DNA from: Pseudomonas saponiphila
GTDB lineage: Bacteria > Pseudomonadota > Gammaproteobacteria > Pseudomonadales > Pseudomonadaceae
Direction: 5' to 3'
DNA length: 64,000 nt
Assembly: GCF_900105185.1 (NCBI RefSeq)
Contig: NZ_FNTJ01000001.1
Location: forward strand, 2,872,501 to 2,936,500
Within the stretch, counting starts at the first letter, position 1. Every line of letters starts with the position of its first letter. Position numbers and translations under genes: made by a program. Positions 1 through 7,701 of the stretch are shown piece after piece. The notes beneath the pieces are model-generated. The model saw nothing but the letters and a program-made list of their open reading frames with translations, ran no database searches and was not told the DNA's origin.

Positions 1-238
1 GGTGGACCCGTAGCAGGTCCGCTTCGCTGGCGGGTGGGGCGCTGCGCACCTGCAATTGTCGGGTCAGGCCGCTGACGTCCATCAGGCTTTTCAGGCGGCG
101 CTTGGTCTCCGGGGATTCGGCGTGTCCGGCGGCGGACGGCGGTTGCACCCAGCCGCCCACCGGCAGGGTCAGCACATGGGGGCCGGCGCTGTGCCACAGG
201 CAGAGTTCATCGAAGAGGAACGCGGTTTTGCTCGTCAT
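1..238 (-). CDS. Class II histone-deacetylase-like amidohydrolase, N-terminal part (truncated by window edge)
   Basis: Only the first 79 or so codons are inside the window; the gene runs off the left edge. The visible N-terminus has the sequence FDELCLWHSAGPH, then VGGWVQPP and HAESPETKRRL. I recognise this as the start of the class II HDAC-like / acetylpolyamine amidohydrolase family of Pseudomonas, zinc enzymes that remove acetyl groups from small amines or lysine. The catalytic residues lie outside the window. An alternative in-frame ATG at 250 would add MDIT; neither start has a strong ribosome site. The gene follows an MFS carrier gene on the same strand, so a role on an imported acetylated compound is plausible but inferred. 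Confidence 0.7.
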   Translation of the reverse strand, partial: MTSKTAFLFDELCLWHSAGPHVLTLPVGGWVQPPSAAGHAESPETKRRLKSLMDVSGLTRQLQVRSAPPASEADLLRVH

Positions 239-295
239 GGTGATGTCCATTTTTCAGGGAAAAGAGGAGTGCTGGCCGGGGCGCTTCGCGGCTGG

Positions 296-1459
296 CTAGC
301 GCGGGGTACGGCAACCGAGTACCAAGGCCAGGGACGCCAGGGTGAGCAGCGCGCCCCCCAGCAATAGCCCTTGGAAGCCGCCGCTGCTTTCGATCAGGCG
401 CCCGGCGAGGGTCGGGCCTATGGCCAGCCCGGCGCTGATCACCAGATTGGAGGCATTCATCAGCCGGCCGCTGCGATCCATCTCGGCCATGCGCGCCAGG
501 ATCAGCGGCAGGATGAAGGTCCAGGTGAACTTGAACACCAGCGCCGCCAGGGCAAAACGCGCCAGCCGGGGCTGGTCCAGAAGCAGCAGCACCGAGCCCG
601 CCATCAGGCCGTAGCCCAGCACAAGCAGGACGCCGCGGGGCAGGCGGTCGCCGAACAGGGTGGCGCACAGCGCCCCGACGATGCCCATCAGGGTGGCGAT
701 GGCCAGGATGTCGCCGTTGGTCTGGGCCGAGAGGCCGGACTGGCTGCCAATGGCGCCGATAAAGGTCCAGACCCCGCTGAGGCTGATGTAGAAGGTGAGG
801 ATGCCGAGAATCCCCAGGCCCGCCTTGAGTCGGGAGATCGCCGGTGCCGGCGGCGCGTCGGCGCCAGGGCCTGCCGCCCCCGCCGGAAAGCAGCGGACCA
901 GGGGCAGGCACAGGGTCATCAGCAGCGCCAGGATCAGGTAGCAGGCGCCCAGGCCGAAGCGTTGGAAGAGCATGGGCAGCAGGCTCAGGCCGATGGCCCC
1001 CAGCACCAGTTGACCCATCACCCAGAAGCCGTAGGCACGGCTGGGCGTGGGGCTGGCGGCGGCGCTGGCCAGGCAGATGATCATCAGCGAGCCGCCGGCC
1101 AGGGCGCTGCCAAAGCGCGCCATCAACAACAGCGAATAGTCATGGGCCAGCATCGACAGCAGGTTGGCGACGATGAACAGCAGGGCGCTGCACAACGCCG
1201 CCCGGCGCCAGTCGATGTGTTTCAGCCACCAGATGGCTGGCAGGGTGGCCAGGCTCATGGCCCCCAGCTCGGCGGAAAACAGGTCGCCGATCCGGGTCGG
1301 GCTCAATTGCCATTGGCTGGCCAGTTGCGCGGCGATGGCCGGGGCCATCAACAGCACCGCGGGGGTGATGGCGGCGAACAGCACGATGGCCGCCAGCAGG
1401 CCCAGAGGCGGGTGGTTGAGGTGTGAGGTGACGCTCAAGGTGGGGTTCCGGGTGGTCAT
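296..1459 (-). CDS. Major facilitator superfamily transporter
   Basis: A 387-residue, strongly hydrophobic protein with about 12 predicted membrane segments. The first is near residues 18-45 and the two halves are joined by a Pro/Ala/Gly-rich cytoplasmic loop near residue 200 (sequence PGADAPPAPAI). Length and layout fit an MFS carrier of the inner membrane. The substrate cannot be read from the sequence. It starts 24 bases after the stop of the outer-membrane channel gene and is followed by the deacetylase-like gene, all on the minus strand. The set therefore looks like an uptake-and-processing operon: outer-membrane channel, inner-membrane carrier, hydrolase. Direction of transport (import or export) is not decided by the sequence. 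Confidence 0.8.
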   Translation of the reverse strand: MTTRNPTLSVTSHLNHPPLGLLAAIVLFAAITPAVLLMAPAIAAQLASQWQLSPTRIGDLFSAELGAMSLATLPAIWWLKHIDWRRAALCSALLFIVANLLSMLAHDYSLLLMARFGSALAGGSLMIICLASAAASPTPSRAYGFWVMGQLVLGAIGLSLLPMLFQRFGLGACYLILALLMTLCLPLVRCFPAGAAGPGADAPPAPAISRLKAGLGILGILTFYISLSGVWTFIGAIGSQSGLSAQTNGDILAIATLMGIVGALCATLFGDRLPRGVLLVLGYGLMAGSVLLLLDQPRLARFALAALVFKFTWTFILPLILARMAEMDRSGRLMNASNLVISAGLAIGPTLAGRLIESSGGFQGLLLGGALLTLASLALVLGCRTPR

Positions 1460-1483
1460 GGACAGGCTCCGCAGGCAAGGGGT

Positions 1484-2362
1484 TCAGAACACGTGGACCA
1501 GGCGCAGCAGGGCATCGGTGCCGGCAAAGCCGTTCTCGGTGGCGACGTTTTGCGACAGGCTGAACAGCAGCTGGTTCTGCTTGTCCAGCCAGTGCCCGAG
1601 CTCGAAGCCGACCTGGGTGTAGCGCTTGTGGGTATCGTCGATGCGCCGGTCGTTGATCCGCAGTTCGCCGCCGTCGGCGTGGATCAGGCGCAGGGCGCCA
1701 TAGGTTGAGGGGGTGAAGTCGTAGGAGGCGAAGGCTTGCAGGCGATAGAGCGGGTCCTGCTTGAGGTCGCTGCCCAGATAGTCGTTGTTGCTGCCGTAGA
1801 GCTGGGCTTCGAGGTTGGCTTCCAGCACCCATTTTTCACCCAGGCCCTGGGTGTAGTTGTAGACAAAGGTCGCGCCCCAGCGGTTGGCCCCGGGTGACAC
1901 GTCCGGGTTGCGGCTGTGGTACTCGCCCAGGGGCAGCGTGACCAGGGTCAGCAGGCCGCTGTAGGTGCGGGTTTGCGGCTGGTTGATGAAGAACAGCGTG
2001 CCGCCGACCTGGGGATCGCCGAAGCCGCTTTCGCTGCTGCGGTGCTCGGCGCCGGGCAGGCGGGCGCTGATGTCGGCGAAGGGCACGATGAACTGTGGGG
2101 TGCACAGGGTGCCGCACAGGTCGCTGAAGAACACCTGACGGTAGGCCATGGCGTTGATCCGCAGATCGGCCTTGCCGCTGCTGTCGGCCGGGCCGTGGAA
2201 ATCGCCGGCGCGGGTGGCGGGCAGGTACAGCACGCCGAGGCTGGTGCCCGCGGGGGCGGCGAAGAAGTCCCGGGCGTTGAGGTCCGCGGCGTTGAGCGAC
2301 AGGCTGGCCAGGGCGCCAGCCAGGGCCAGGGCCAGGGCGGTACGGGTCGGAATCCTTGTCAT
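1484..2362 (-). CDS. Outer-membrane channel-like protein of the phenol-degradation MetA family
   Basis: The reading frame continues upstream to 2440, but I choose the ATG at 2362. It gives a normal signal peptide (MTRIPTRTALALALAGALASL...LNA, cleavage near residue 25) and has a purine-rich AAGAGA upstream. The mature part is rich in alternating aromatic and polar residues, with beta-strand patterns such as WVLEANLEAQLYGS and YTQVGFELGHWLDK, and it ends in VHVF, typical of an outer-membrane barrel. The overall look matches the MetA-pathway family (PF13557), which occurs in aromatic-compound catabolic operons. The probable role is passage of a hydrophobic or aromatic substrate across the outer membrane. 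It is cotranscribed with the downstream MFS gene by spacing. Confidence 0.72.
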   Translation of the reverse strand: MTRIPTRTALALALAGALASLSLNAADLNARDFFAAPAGTSLGVLYLPATRAGDFHGPADSSGKADLRINAMAYRQVFFSDLCGTLCTPQFIVPFADISARLPGAEHRSSESGFGDPQVGGTLFFINQPQTRTYSGLLTLVTLPLGEYHSRNPDVSPGANRWGATFVYNYTQGLGEKWVLEANLEAQLYGSNNDYLGSDLKQDPLYRLQAFASYDFTPSTYGALRLIHADGGELRINDRRIDDTHKRYTQVGFELGHWLDKQNQLLFSLSQNVATENGFAGTDALLRLVHVF

Positions 2363-2381
2363 GGGCGGTGCGTCTCTTGTA

Positions 2382-2396
2382 GGTGTTGTTATTCGG
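2382..2396 (-). promoter_or_regulatory. A-rich Crc/Hfq-type (CA) motif upstream of the MetA-like gene
   Basis: On the minus strand the leader reads AATAACAACACC just upstream of the ribosome site. This fits the AAnAAnAA pattern at which Hfq and Crc repress translation of catabolic mRNAs in pseudomonads. Binding itself is inferred. Confidence 0.45.
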
Positions 2397-2498
2397 CGAA
2401 CGGCTCGCCGGCACACGGCAGTGGGGCAAAAAACAGGCAAAGGCTGCCCGTGGCCGTCAAACGCGACGGCGCAAGTCAGTGCGGATCAGCGGTCTGGA

Positions 2499-3476
2499 TC
2501 AGTCGGGCGGGGCGTGGAGCAACTGGGCGATGCGCGCCTTGTCCTTGACGCCGAGCTTGCTGTAGATGGCGCGGATGTGATGGCGCACGGTGTTGGGCGA
2601 TATGCCCAGGTCCCGGGCCACTTCCTTGTAGGTCTTGCCGTCGCCGAAGCACTGGGCGACGGCGTTTTCCCGGGGGCTGAGCTTGGGTAGCAGGGCGCGG
2701 CTGCGGGCCGCCAGCAGGTACAGGTCGCCCACGGCGGAGCAGTCGATCTGCAGGCGCTTGCCCTCGAAGCCGTTGCTGTCCAACGCCATGGGCAATTGCG
2801 GACCGTTCCAGCGCGGCCATTCATTGAGTAGCAGGTCGACAAACCCCCGTTCGGCGCACTGCAGTACCCCGCGCTGGTCGCACACCGCCAGGGCCAGGTT
2901 GCGCGGGCGACTGAGCCGTTCGCGCATCGCCACCAGGGTGCGGATCTGATTGGCCGACACCGCCGCCACCAGGTGCAGCATCAGGTTGTTCAGCAACTGG
3001 CAGTCGTCCTGGTTGAAGCGCGGGGCCCCCGGGGCGCGGTACAGGGCCAGGTGGTTGTTCAGCTGGGTGTGGGGGTCGATGTGCACCACGCACAGCAGTT
3101 CGCCGATGTGGTATTGGCGGCCCAGCCAGTTGAGGCCGGCGCCGTTGTCCGGGTCGGCCATGTCGACGATCACCGCCCGGCCCGGCACCTCGTGCACCCG
3201 GTGCACGGTGACATCGGTGTGGCGGATCGATTGCCAGTCCGGCAGGTAGCTCGGCGGCAGGCGGTACAGGTAGCAGCTGTGCTCATCCGGCAGGCCATCC
3301 ACCAGGGCGGCGCGACCCCACCAGGCGCTGTCGAAGGGCAAGAGTTTGCCGATGCGCGCCAGGGCATGGGGGGGAAGGCTTTCGATGTCCTTGTGCTGCG
3401 CCAGTTGCTGCAAGTCCAGGGTCAGCTCGCTGAAGGCCTGCAACAGGCTGGCCGGAGCGTGATCGGGTCGGTTCAT
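2499..3476 (-). CDS. LuxR-type transcriptional regulator with C-terminal HTH
   Basis: A 325-residue protein. The last 60 residues form a classic LuxR/FixJ helix-turn-helix: LSPRENAVAQCFGDGKTYKEVA, then DLGISPNTVRHHIRAIYSKLGV. The N-terminal about 250 residues resemble no receiver or autoinducer domain that I can name; no receiver-type aspartate motif or TM segment is visible. A predicted effector-binding domain is possible. It starts with ATG at 3476, with AGAGGT about 10 bases upstream. It lies 136 bases upstream of the MetA-like/MFS/deacetylase genes on the same strand and is the obvious candidate to control them. The spacing leaves room for a separate promoter for the downstream genes. Confidence 0.82.
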   Translation of the reverse strand: MNRPDHAPASLLQAFSELTLDLQQLAQHKDIESLPPHALARIGKLLPFDSAWWGRAALVDGLPDEHSCYLYRLPPSYLPDWQSIRHTDVTVHRVHEVPGRAVIVDMADPDNGAGLNWLGRQYHIGELLCVVHIDPHTQLNNHLALYRAPGAPRFNQDDCQLLNNLMLHLVAAVSANQIRTLVAMRERLSRPRNLALAVCDQRGVLQCAERGFVDLLLNEWPRWNGPQLPMALDSNGFEGKRLQIDCSAVGDLYLLAARSRALLPKLSPRENAVAQCFGDGKTYKEVARDLGISPNTVRHHIRAIYSKLGVKDKARIAQLLHAPPD

Positions 3477-3496
3477 GGGGCTGTACCTCTGTGCGA

Positions 3497-3513
3497 CGTT
3501 GTTATTGTTTTCG
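3497..3513 (-). promoter_or_regulatory. A-rich Crc/Hfq-type (CA) motif upstream of the LuxR-type gene
   Basis: The minus-strand leader contains AAAACAATAACAACG about 20 bases upstream of the start, matching AAnAAnAA. It suggests catabolite repression of the regulator; binding is inferred. Confidence 0.45.
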
Positions 3514-3689
3514 TCACGGAAGTGGTTGAGGACCGTACGCCTGGGGGACGTGGGCAGGGCCTGGGACGAGTATCGATGGCTGGGGCGGTGGCCGCCATCC
3601 TACAGATGCAGGAGGTGGCCCATGGCCCAGCGGCGCGGGTCGCTATGCTTGAGCGGGTGAATCCGGGATTCCCATTGGGAGTGAGTTCG

Positions 3690-4532
3690 ATGCCGAGGCT
3701 GCCTTTTTCCGTTTCGCACTGCGTCAGCGGGTTTGATGCGGTCAGGCTGCGGCCCTGGGGGGCGCGCTTGTGCGGCTTCAGCGAAACGCTGCCGGGCAGC
3801 GTGCAACGGCTTGAGGTCGCACAGCCACAGGTCAAGCTGGTGATCGGCCTGGCGTCCCCCTACGGGCTCGCCGCCAATGGGCGCGAGCAGCGCTGCCAGG
3901 CGTTCGTGGTGAGCCGCCCGGCCGCTCCGGTGATCGTCGAGCAGAGCGGTGTGCATTCATGCATCGAGGTGGAGCTGCCGCCCTGGGCCGCGTACCGCCT
4001 GTTTCAGGGCGATAGCCAAGTGCTTGCCAGCCCTTGGCTGGATTTGCCGGAACTGTGGGGCGCGGCGGTTGGCTTGTTGGTCGAGGCGCTGGAAGAAAAC
4101 CCTTGCTGGACCAGTCGATTGCTGCGGGTCGAAAGCTTTCTTGTCGAGCGTCTGCAGAACTCGCGCCGTGACGTGCCGCCGATGGTGCGCCTGGCCTGGG
4201 AGGAACTGCAGCGTAGTGGTGGCTGTATCCCGATCCACCATCTGAGCGAGCGGGCCGGCTGCAGCGGGCGGCATTTCGCCAGTCGTTTCAAGGCCCATCT
4301 GGGGCAAGGACCGAAGGCCTGCGCCCGGCACCTGCGCTTTGCCCGCGCCCAGCAGTTGCTGGAATCGCGACCGGCGCTGGAGCTGGTGCACGTGGCGATG
4401 CTGTGCGGCTACAGCGACCAGAGCCACTTCAGCCGCGAGTTCCAGGCATTCGCCGGCTGTTCCCCGGGCGCCTATGCCCGGGGCGGCTGGGCGACGATCC
4501 CGGGCAAGCCGGCGTCGTTGCTGGAGGGCTAG
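3690..4532 (+). CDS. AraC-family transcriptional regulator
   Basis: The frame is open from 2973, but the part before 3690 is antisense to the LuxR-type gene. I start at the ATG at 3690, preceded by GGGAGTGAG. The 280-residue product has an N-terminal effector domain (about residues 1-160) and a C-terminal double HTH of the AraC/XylS type: IPIHHLSERAGCSGRHFASRF (first helix-turn-helix), then LVHVAMLCGYSDQSHFSREF and FAGCSPGAYARG (second HTH and signature). It diverges from the LuxR-type regulator and is followed 92 bases later by a VOC protein. Its target is not evident. HpaA, the AraC-type activator of hpaBC in enterics, is one thought, but the N-terminal part does not let me claim that. Confidence 0.85.
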   Translation: MPRLPFSVSHCVSGFDAVRLRPWGARLCGFSETLPGSVQRLEVAQPQVKLVIGLASPYGLAANGREQRCQAFVVSRPAAPVIVEQSGVHSCIEVELPPWAAYRLFQGDSQVLASPWLDLPELWGAAVGLLVEALEENPCWTSRLLRVESFLVERLQNSRRDVPPMVRLAWEELQRSGGCIPIHHLSERAGCSGRHFASRFKAHLGQGPKACARHLRFARAQQLLESRPALELVHVAMLCGYSDQSHFSREFQAFAGCSPGAYARGGWATIPGKPASLLEG

Positions 4533-4624
4533 AGCCCATCGCGTCCCAGGTCAGTTTTGTTCAAGACCCTGCCCCGACCCTAGGCGGACACTGGCGACTC
4601 TGTCTCGGTGAATGTGGAGGATGT

Positions 4625-4969
4625 ATGTCAGGTCGACTGTCTCATGTGGAAATTGGCGTGTTCGATGGTGATCGGGCGCTGGTGTTCTTTCAGCAGCTGT
4701 TCGGCTGGTCGCCGCAGCCGCTGGGGGCGGAGCACAACGCTTGGTTGCAGGCGCCGTCGTTCAGCGTCGGGGTACACGGCGACGACCCCGCGGCGCGCAT
4801 GGTCCTGTACTTCCAGGTCGAGGATCTGGCCGGCAGTGTCTTGCAGGTCCGGGCCCTGGGTGGCCAGGCGGGCGCGCTCAGCGAGCACGAGCCCGGCTTC
4901 GGCCGGTTCTGCCTGTGCCACGATCCCCAGGGGGTGTGTTTCGGACTACAGCAGCCGGACCCTTCGTGA
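4625..4969 (+). CDS. VOC (glyoxalase/bleomycin-resistance fold) family protein
   Basis: A 114-residue single-domain protein starting at the ATG at 4625, with TGGAGG ending 4 bases upstream. A second ATG at 4621 is out of frame. It has the beta-alpha-beta-beta-beta layout of the VOC superfamily: HVEIGVFDGDRALVFFQQLFGW at the start, MVLYFQVEDLAGSVLQVRALGG in the second half, then GRFCLCHDPQGVCFGLQQ at the end. The family includes glyoxalases, dioxygenases and antibiotic-binding proteins; nothing here fixes the substrate. The metal ligands typical of the enzymes are only partly present (His near the start). It probably forms a unit with the AraC regulator just upstream. Confidence 0.8.
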   Translation: MSGRLSHVEIGVFDGDRALVFFQQLFGWSPQPLGAEHNAWLQAPSFSVGVHGDDPAARMVLYFQVEDLAGSVLQVRALGGQAGALSEHEPGFGRFCLCHDPQGVCFGLQQPDPS

Positions 4970-5054
4970 AGCGCCGTGGCCACTTCGGTAGCGGCCAGGC
5001 GCAGTGACGTCAGGCCAGCACCAGGTCTTGCCCACGGCCGGCAAGCCAGATCAG

Positions 5055-5567
5055 TCAGGCGGCCGGGCGGGGGTGCTGCAGGCGGTGGAAACAGCGGCTG
5101 AAATACACCAGCGAGTCGCCTTGCTCGCGCACGCTGATTTCATCCAGCTCCACCAGCATCACCGAATGGGTGCCGATTTCCTGGACCTCGGTGATGCGCC
5201 CCTGGAGGCTGGCCAGGGCCCCCTCCAGCACCGGCAGGGCCTGCCGGCCGTCGCGCCAGGGATGCAGGCCAAAGCGCTGGTCCATGGCCACCCCGGTCAT
5301 GCCGGCAAAATGCCGGGCGACCTCTTCGTGTTCGCCGCCCAGGACGTTGACGCACAGCTGGCCGTTGCCCTTGAACACCGGGTTCAGGGCACTGCTGCGG
5401 TTGACGCAGACCATCAGGGTCGGCGGGCTGTCGGTGACCGAGCAGACCGCGGTGGCGGTGATGCCGCAGCGGCCGGCGGGGCCGTTGCTGGTAATGACGT
5501 TGACCGCAGCGGTCATGTGGGCCATGGCGTTGCGAAAGGCCAGTTGCTTGGGATCGAGTACAGGCAT
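5055..5567 (-). CDS. hpaC: 4-hydroxyphenylacetate 3-monooxygenase, flavin reductase component
   Basis: A 170-residue protein of the short flavin reductase family: residues 1-60 carry FRNAMAHMTAAVNVITSNGPAG and CGITATAVCSVTDSPPTLMVCVN, followed by NGQLCVNVLGGEHEE. It uses NADH to supply free reduced flavin to HpaB, which then hydroxylates 4-hydroxyphenylacetate to homoprotocatechuate in the cytoplasm. The ATG at 5567 has GAGGA 7 bases upstream. It lies downstream of hpaB on the same strand but 203 bases away, with a REP pair in between that may change mRNA levels between the two cistrons. The rest of the homoprotocatechuate pathway (hpaDEFGHI) is not in this window. Confidence 0.88.
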   Translation of the reverse strand: MPVLDPKQLAFRNAMAHMTAAVNVITSNGPAGRCGITATAVCSVTDSPPTLMVCVNRSSALNPVFKGNGQLCVNVLGGEHEEVARHFAGMTGVAMDQRFGLHPWRDGRQALPVLEGALASLQGRITEVQEIGTHSVMLVELDEISVREQGDSLVYFSRCFHRLQHPRPAA

Positions 5568-5639
5568 GACGAATTCCTCGTGGGCGCAGGGCAGCCGGGT
5601 GTCTGGCTGCCAACGCGGGGCTGACGGCGAGCTTGACCT

Positions 5640-5755
5640 GTAGGAGCCGGCTTGCCGGCGAAGCGGGCCTGGGGGGGTGTGGTGCTTTGGCGGGCGTCTT
5701 CGCTGGCAAGCCAGCTCCTACACAAGCCCGCTCCTACATGAGCTAGTTCCTACAC
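5640..5755. repeat. REP pair between hpaB and hpaC
   Basis: It begins GTAGGAGCCGGCTTGCCGG and has an inverted partner TTCGCTGGCAAGCCAGCTCC about 60 bases later. Two shorter CTCCTAC/TTCCTAC copies follow on the same side. The whole can fold into a long hairpin in the hpaB-hpaC mRNA. Confidence 0.85.
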
Positions 5756-5770
5756 ACGCCGGCTGCGTGG

Positions 5771-7333
5771 CTATTGGCGGATGCGGTCGAGCATGTTGAT
5801 GTCGTCGGGGTTGCTCAGGTGCGGCACGGTCCAGCCGTCGAGGTCGTAGTCCCCCAGGCACTTGTCCACCAGGTCGGTCATGGCCTTCATCGAGCCGCTG
5901 GCCTGGGCGTGACGCAGGCACTGCATGCGGATCTCGTCCTGGCTGCCGGCGTAGTTGATCTCGTACAGCTCGTGGCGGCCGCCGAACTCGGTGCCGATGG
6001 CGTCCCAGAGCAATTTGAGGATCTTGATCCGCTCTTCGTGGCCCATGCCGCCGGAACCCCGGCAGTAGGTGCTCAGGTATTGGTTGAGCAGCGGGTCCTT
6101 GAGGTCGCGGGAGCCGGAGGGCAGGTAGATCAGGCCGCTGGCCACCACTTGCTCGATGATCTTCTTGATGTCGGTGTAGGCCTGGGGCGCCAGGACTCGG
6201 TACGCCTGCAGCGCCTGGGCACTGGGCAGGTAGGCGCCGTTCAGCCATTCGCTGGCGTTGCCGTGCATGGCGTCGGTCAGCGACCAGAACAGGTTGCGCC
6301 AGGCCAGCACTTCGCCCACTTGCGCCTGGACCCCGCGAAACTCCAGGGAGCCGGTGCATTGCAGGGCCTTGACCAGCAGCCCGCTGATGAAGTCCAGCTT
6401 GACCGCCAGCCGGGTGCAGCCCTGCATCGGGAACAGCCGGCCGAAACCGCCCTGGGGGAACCACTGGCGGCAGCGCTCGAAATCGCGGTAGATCAGCACG
6501 TTTTCCCAGGGGATGAACACCTTGTCCATGATCAGGATCGCGTCGTTCTCATCGAAGCGGCTGGACAGCGGGTAGTCGAAGGGCGATCCGGTCATGCCCG
6601 CCTGCAGCTCGTAGGACGGGCGGCAGATCAGCTTCATGCCGCGGGTATTCATCGGCGCGATGAACATCAGGGCGAAGTCGGTGTTGTCCCCGAGCAACTG
6701 GGCCGAGCCCTGGCCGACGAAGTTGTAGTGGGTCAGGGCCGAGTTGGTGGCCACCACCTTGGCGCCGCTGACGATGATTCCGCCGTCGACTTCCTCATCC
6801 ACCGAGATGAACACGTCCTTGACCTGATCCACCGGTTTGTCGCGGTCGATGGGCGGGTTGACGATGGCGTGGTTGAGGTACAGGCAGGCTTCCTGGATGC
6901 GCTTGTACCAGGTGCGGGCGTTGTCTGCGAAGCGCCCGTAGAACTCCGGGTTGGCCCCCAGGGCGCTGCCGAAGGCGGCCTTGTAGTCGGGGCTGCGGCC
7001 CATCCAGCCGTAGGTCAGGCGCGACCACTCGGCGATGGCGTCGCGTTGCTGGCGCAGTTCGTCGGGGCTTTTCGCCGAGCGGAAGAACTTGTGGGTGTAG
7101 CCGCCATTGCCGGTGTCGGTGTCCCAGCACAGTTGCTCGTGGGTGGCGGGGTCGTGCAGGGCGTCATACAGGCGCGCCATGGAGGCCGCCGAGTTGCGGA
7201 AGGCCGGGTGGGTGGTGACGTCCTTGACCCGGTCGCCATAGATGTAGATTTCACGGTCGTCGCGCAGGCTGGCCAGGTATTCGGCACCGGTCAGCGGGCG
7301 GTCGGTTGCGGCACGAAAGTCTTCAGGTTTCAT
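5771..7333 (-). CDS. hpaB: 4-hydroxyphenylacetate 3-monooxygenase, oxygenase component
   Basis: A 520-residue flavin-dependent monooxygenase very close in sequence and length to E. coli HpaB. Shared blocks include REIYIYGDRVKDVTTHPAFR, LCWDTDTGNGGYTHKFFR, FNHAIVNPPIDR-like LNHAIVNPPIDRDKP, YPLSSRFDENDAILIMD, and DAIGTEFGGRHELYEINYAG near the end. It uses FADH2 made by HpaC to add a hydroxyl ortho to the phenol of 4-hydroxyphenylacetate. The frame extends to 7471, but family members begin MKPEDFRA, which fixes the start at 7333; GAGA sits 9 bases before it. An ATG at 7348 is the other option. The leader contains AAAAACAATG, a weak Crc/Hfq-type site. The chemoreceptor gene diverges from it. Confidence 0.93.
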   Translation of the reverse strand: MKPEDFRAATDRPLTGAEYLASLRDDREIYIYGDRVKDVTTHPAFRNSAASMARLYDALHDPATHEQLCWDTDTGNGGYTHKFFRSAKSPDELRQQRDAIAEWSRLTYGWMGRSPDYKAAFGSALGANPEFYGRFADNARTWYKRIQEACLYLNHAIVNPPIDRDKPVDQVKDVFISVDEEVDGGIIVSGAKVVATNSALTHYNFVGQGSAQLLGDNTDFALMFIAPMNTRGMKLICRPSYELQAGMTGSPFDYPLSSRFDENDAILIMDKVFIPWENVLIYRDFERCRQWFPQGGFGRLFPMQGCTRLAVKLDFISGLLVKALQCTGSLEFRGVQAQVGEVLAWRNLFWSLTDAMHGNASEWLNGAYLPSAQALQAYRVLAPQAYTDIKKIIEQVVASGLIYLPSGSRDLKDPLLNQYLSTYCRGSGGMGHEERIKILKLLWDAIGTEFGGRHELYEINYAGSQDEIRMQCLRHAQASGSMKAMTDLVDKCLGDYDLDGWTVPHLSNPDDINMLDRIRQ

Positions 7334-7701
7334 ATCCAGTCTCGGCATTGTTTTTATGGACTGGGCCCATGATGGGCAGGCGCCGGCGCTGAAAAAATGG
7401 CTTTTCCGGCGAATGAGTTGCACTTTCCATGGCCCCTCTGGCGACCGCTGGCAGGCGCCGAGTGATGGCACTTTGCTGCTTTATCGATTCACTTCGAGCT
7501 GCGCCGTATCAAGCCTGAAACATTTGTCATATTTGGAAATATTTTTGCGAGTCAGCCATATAAAAGCTCAAGTTCGGCCGATATCTCTTACAGGTCCACG
7601 AGCTTAGGTCCCGTGGTGTCCCTCGTCGGTGCAGCACCTGACGCGCCTGACGGTCATTGGCATGGATGCACGTCGCCCCGTTCTCCTTCGAGAGTCGCCC
7701 T
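7334..7701. other. Divergent control region between hpaB and the chemoreceptor gene
   Basis: 368 bases without a convincing gene. It must hold the promoters for hpaB (leftward) and the methyl-accepting protein (rightward). It is richer in A+T around 7490-7600, as expected for promoters. I could not assign a -35/-10 pair or an operator with confidence; a sigma-54-like string near 7466 has the wrong spacing. Confidence 0.5.

Noticed and set aside
7460-7485. Sigma-54-like promoter string TGGCAC ... TGC near the chemoreceptor gene
   Set aside because: The spacing between the GG and GC elements is one base short of the usual ten, and no activator site is seen.
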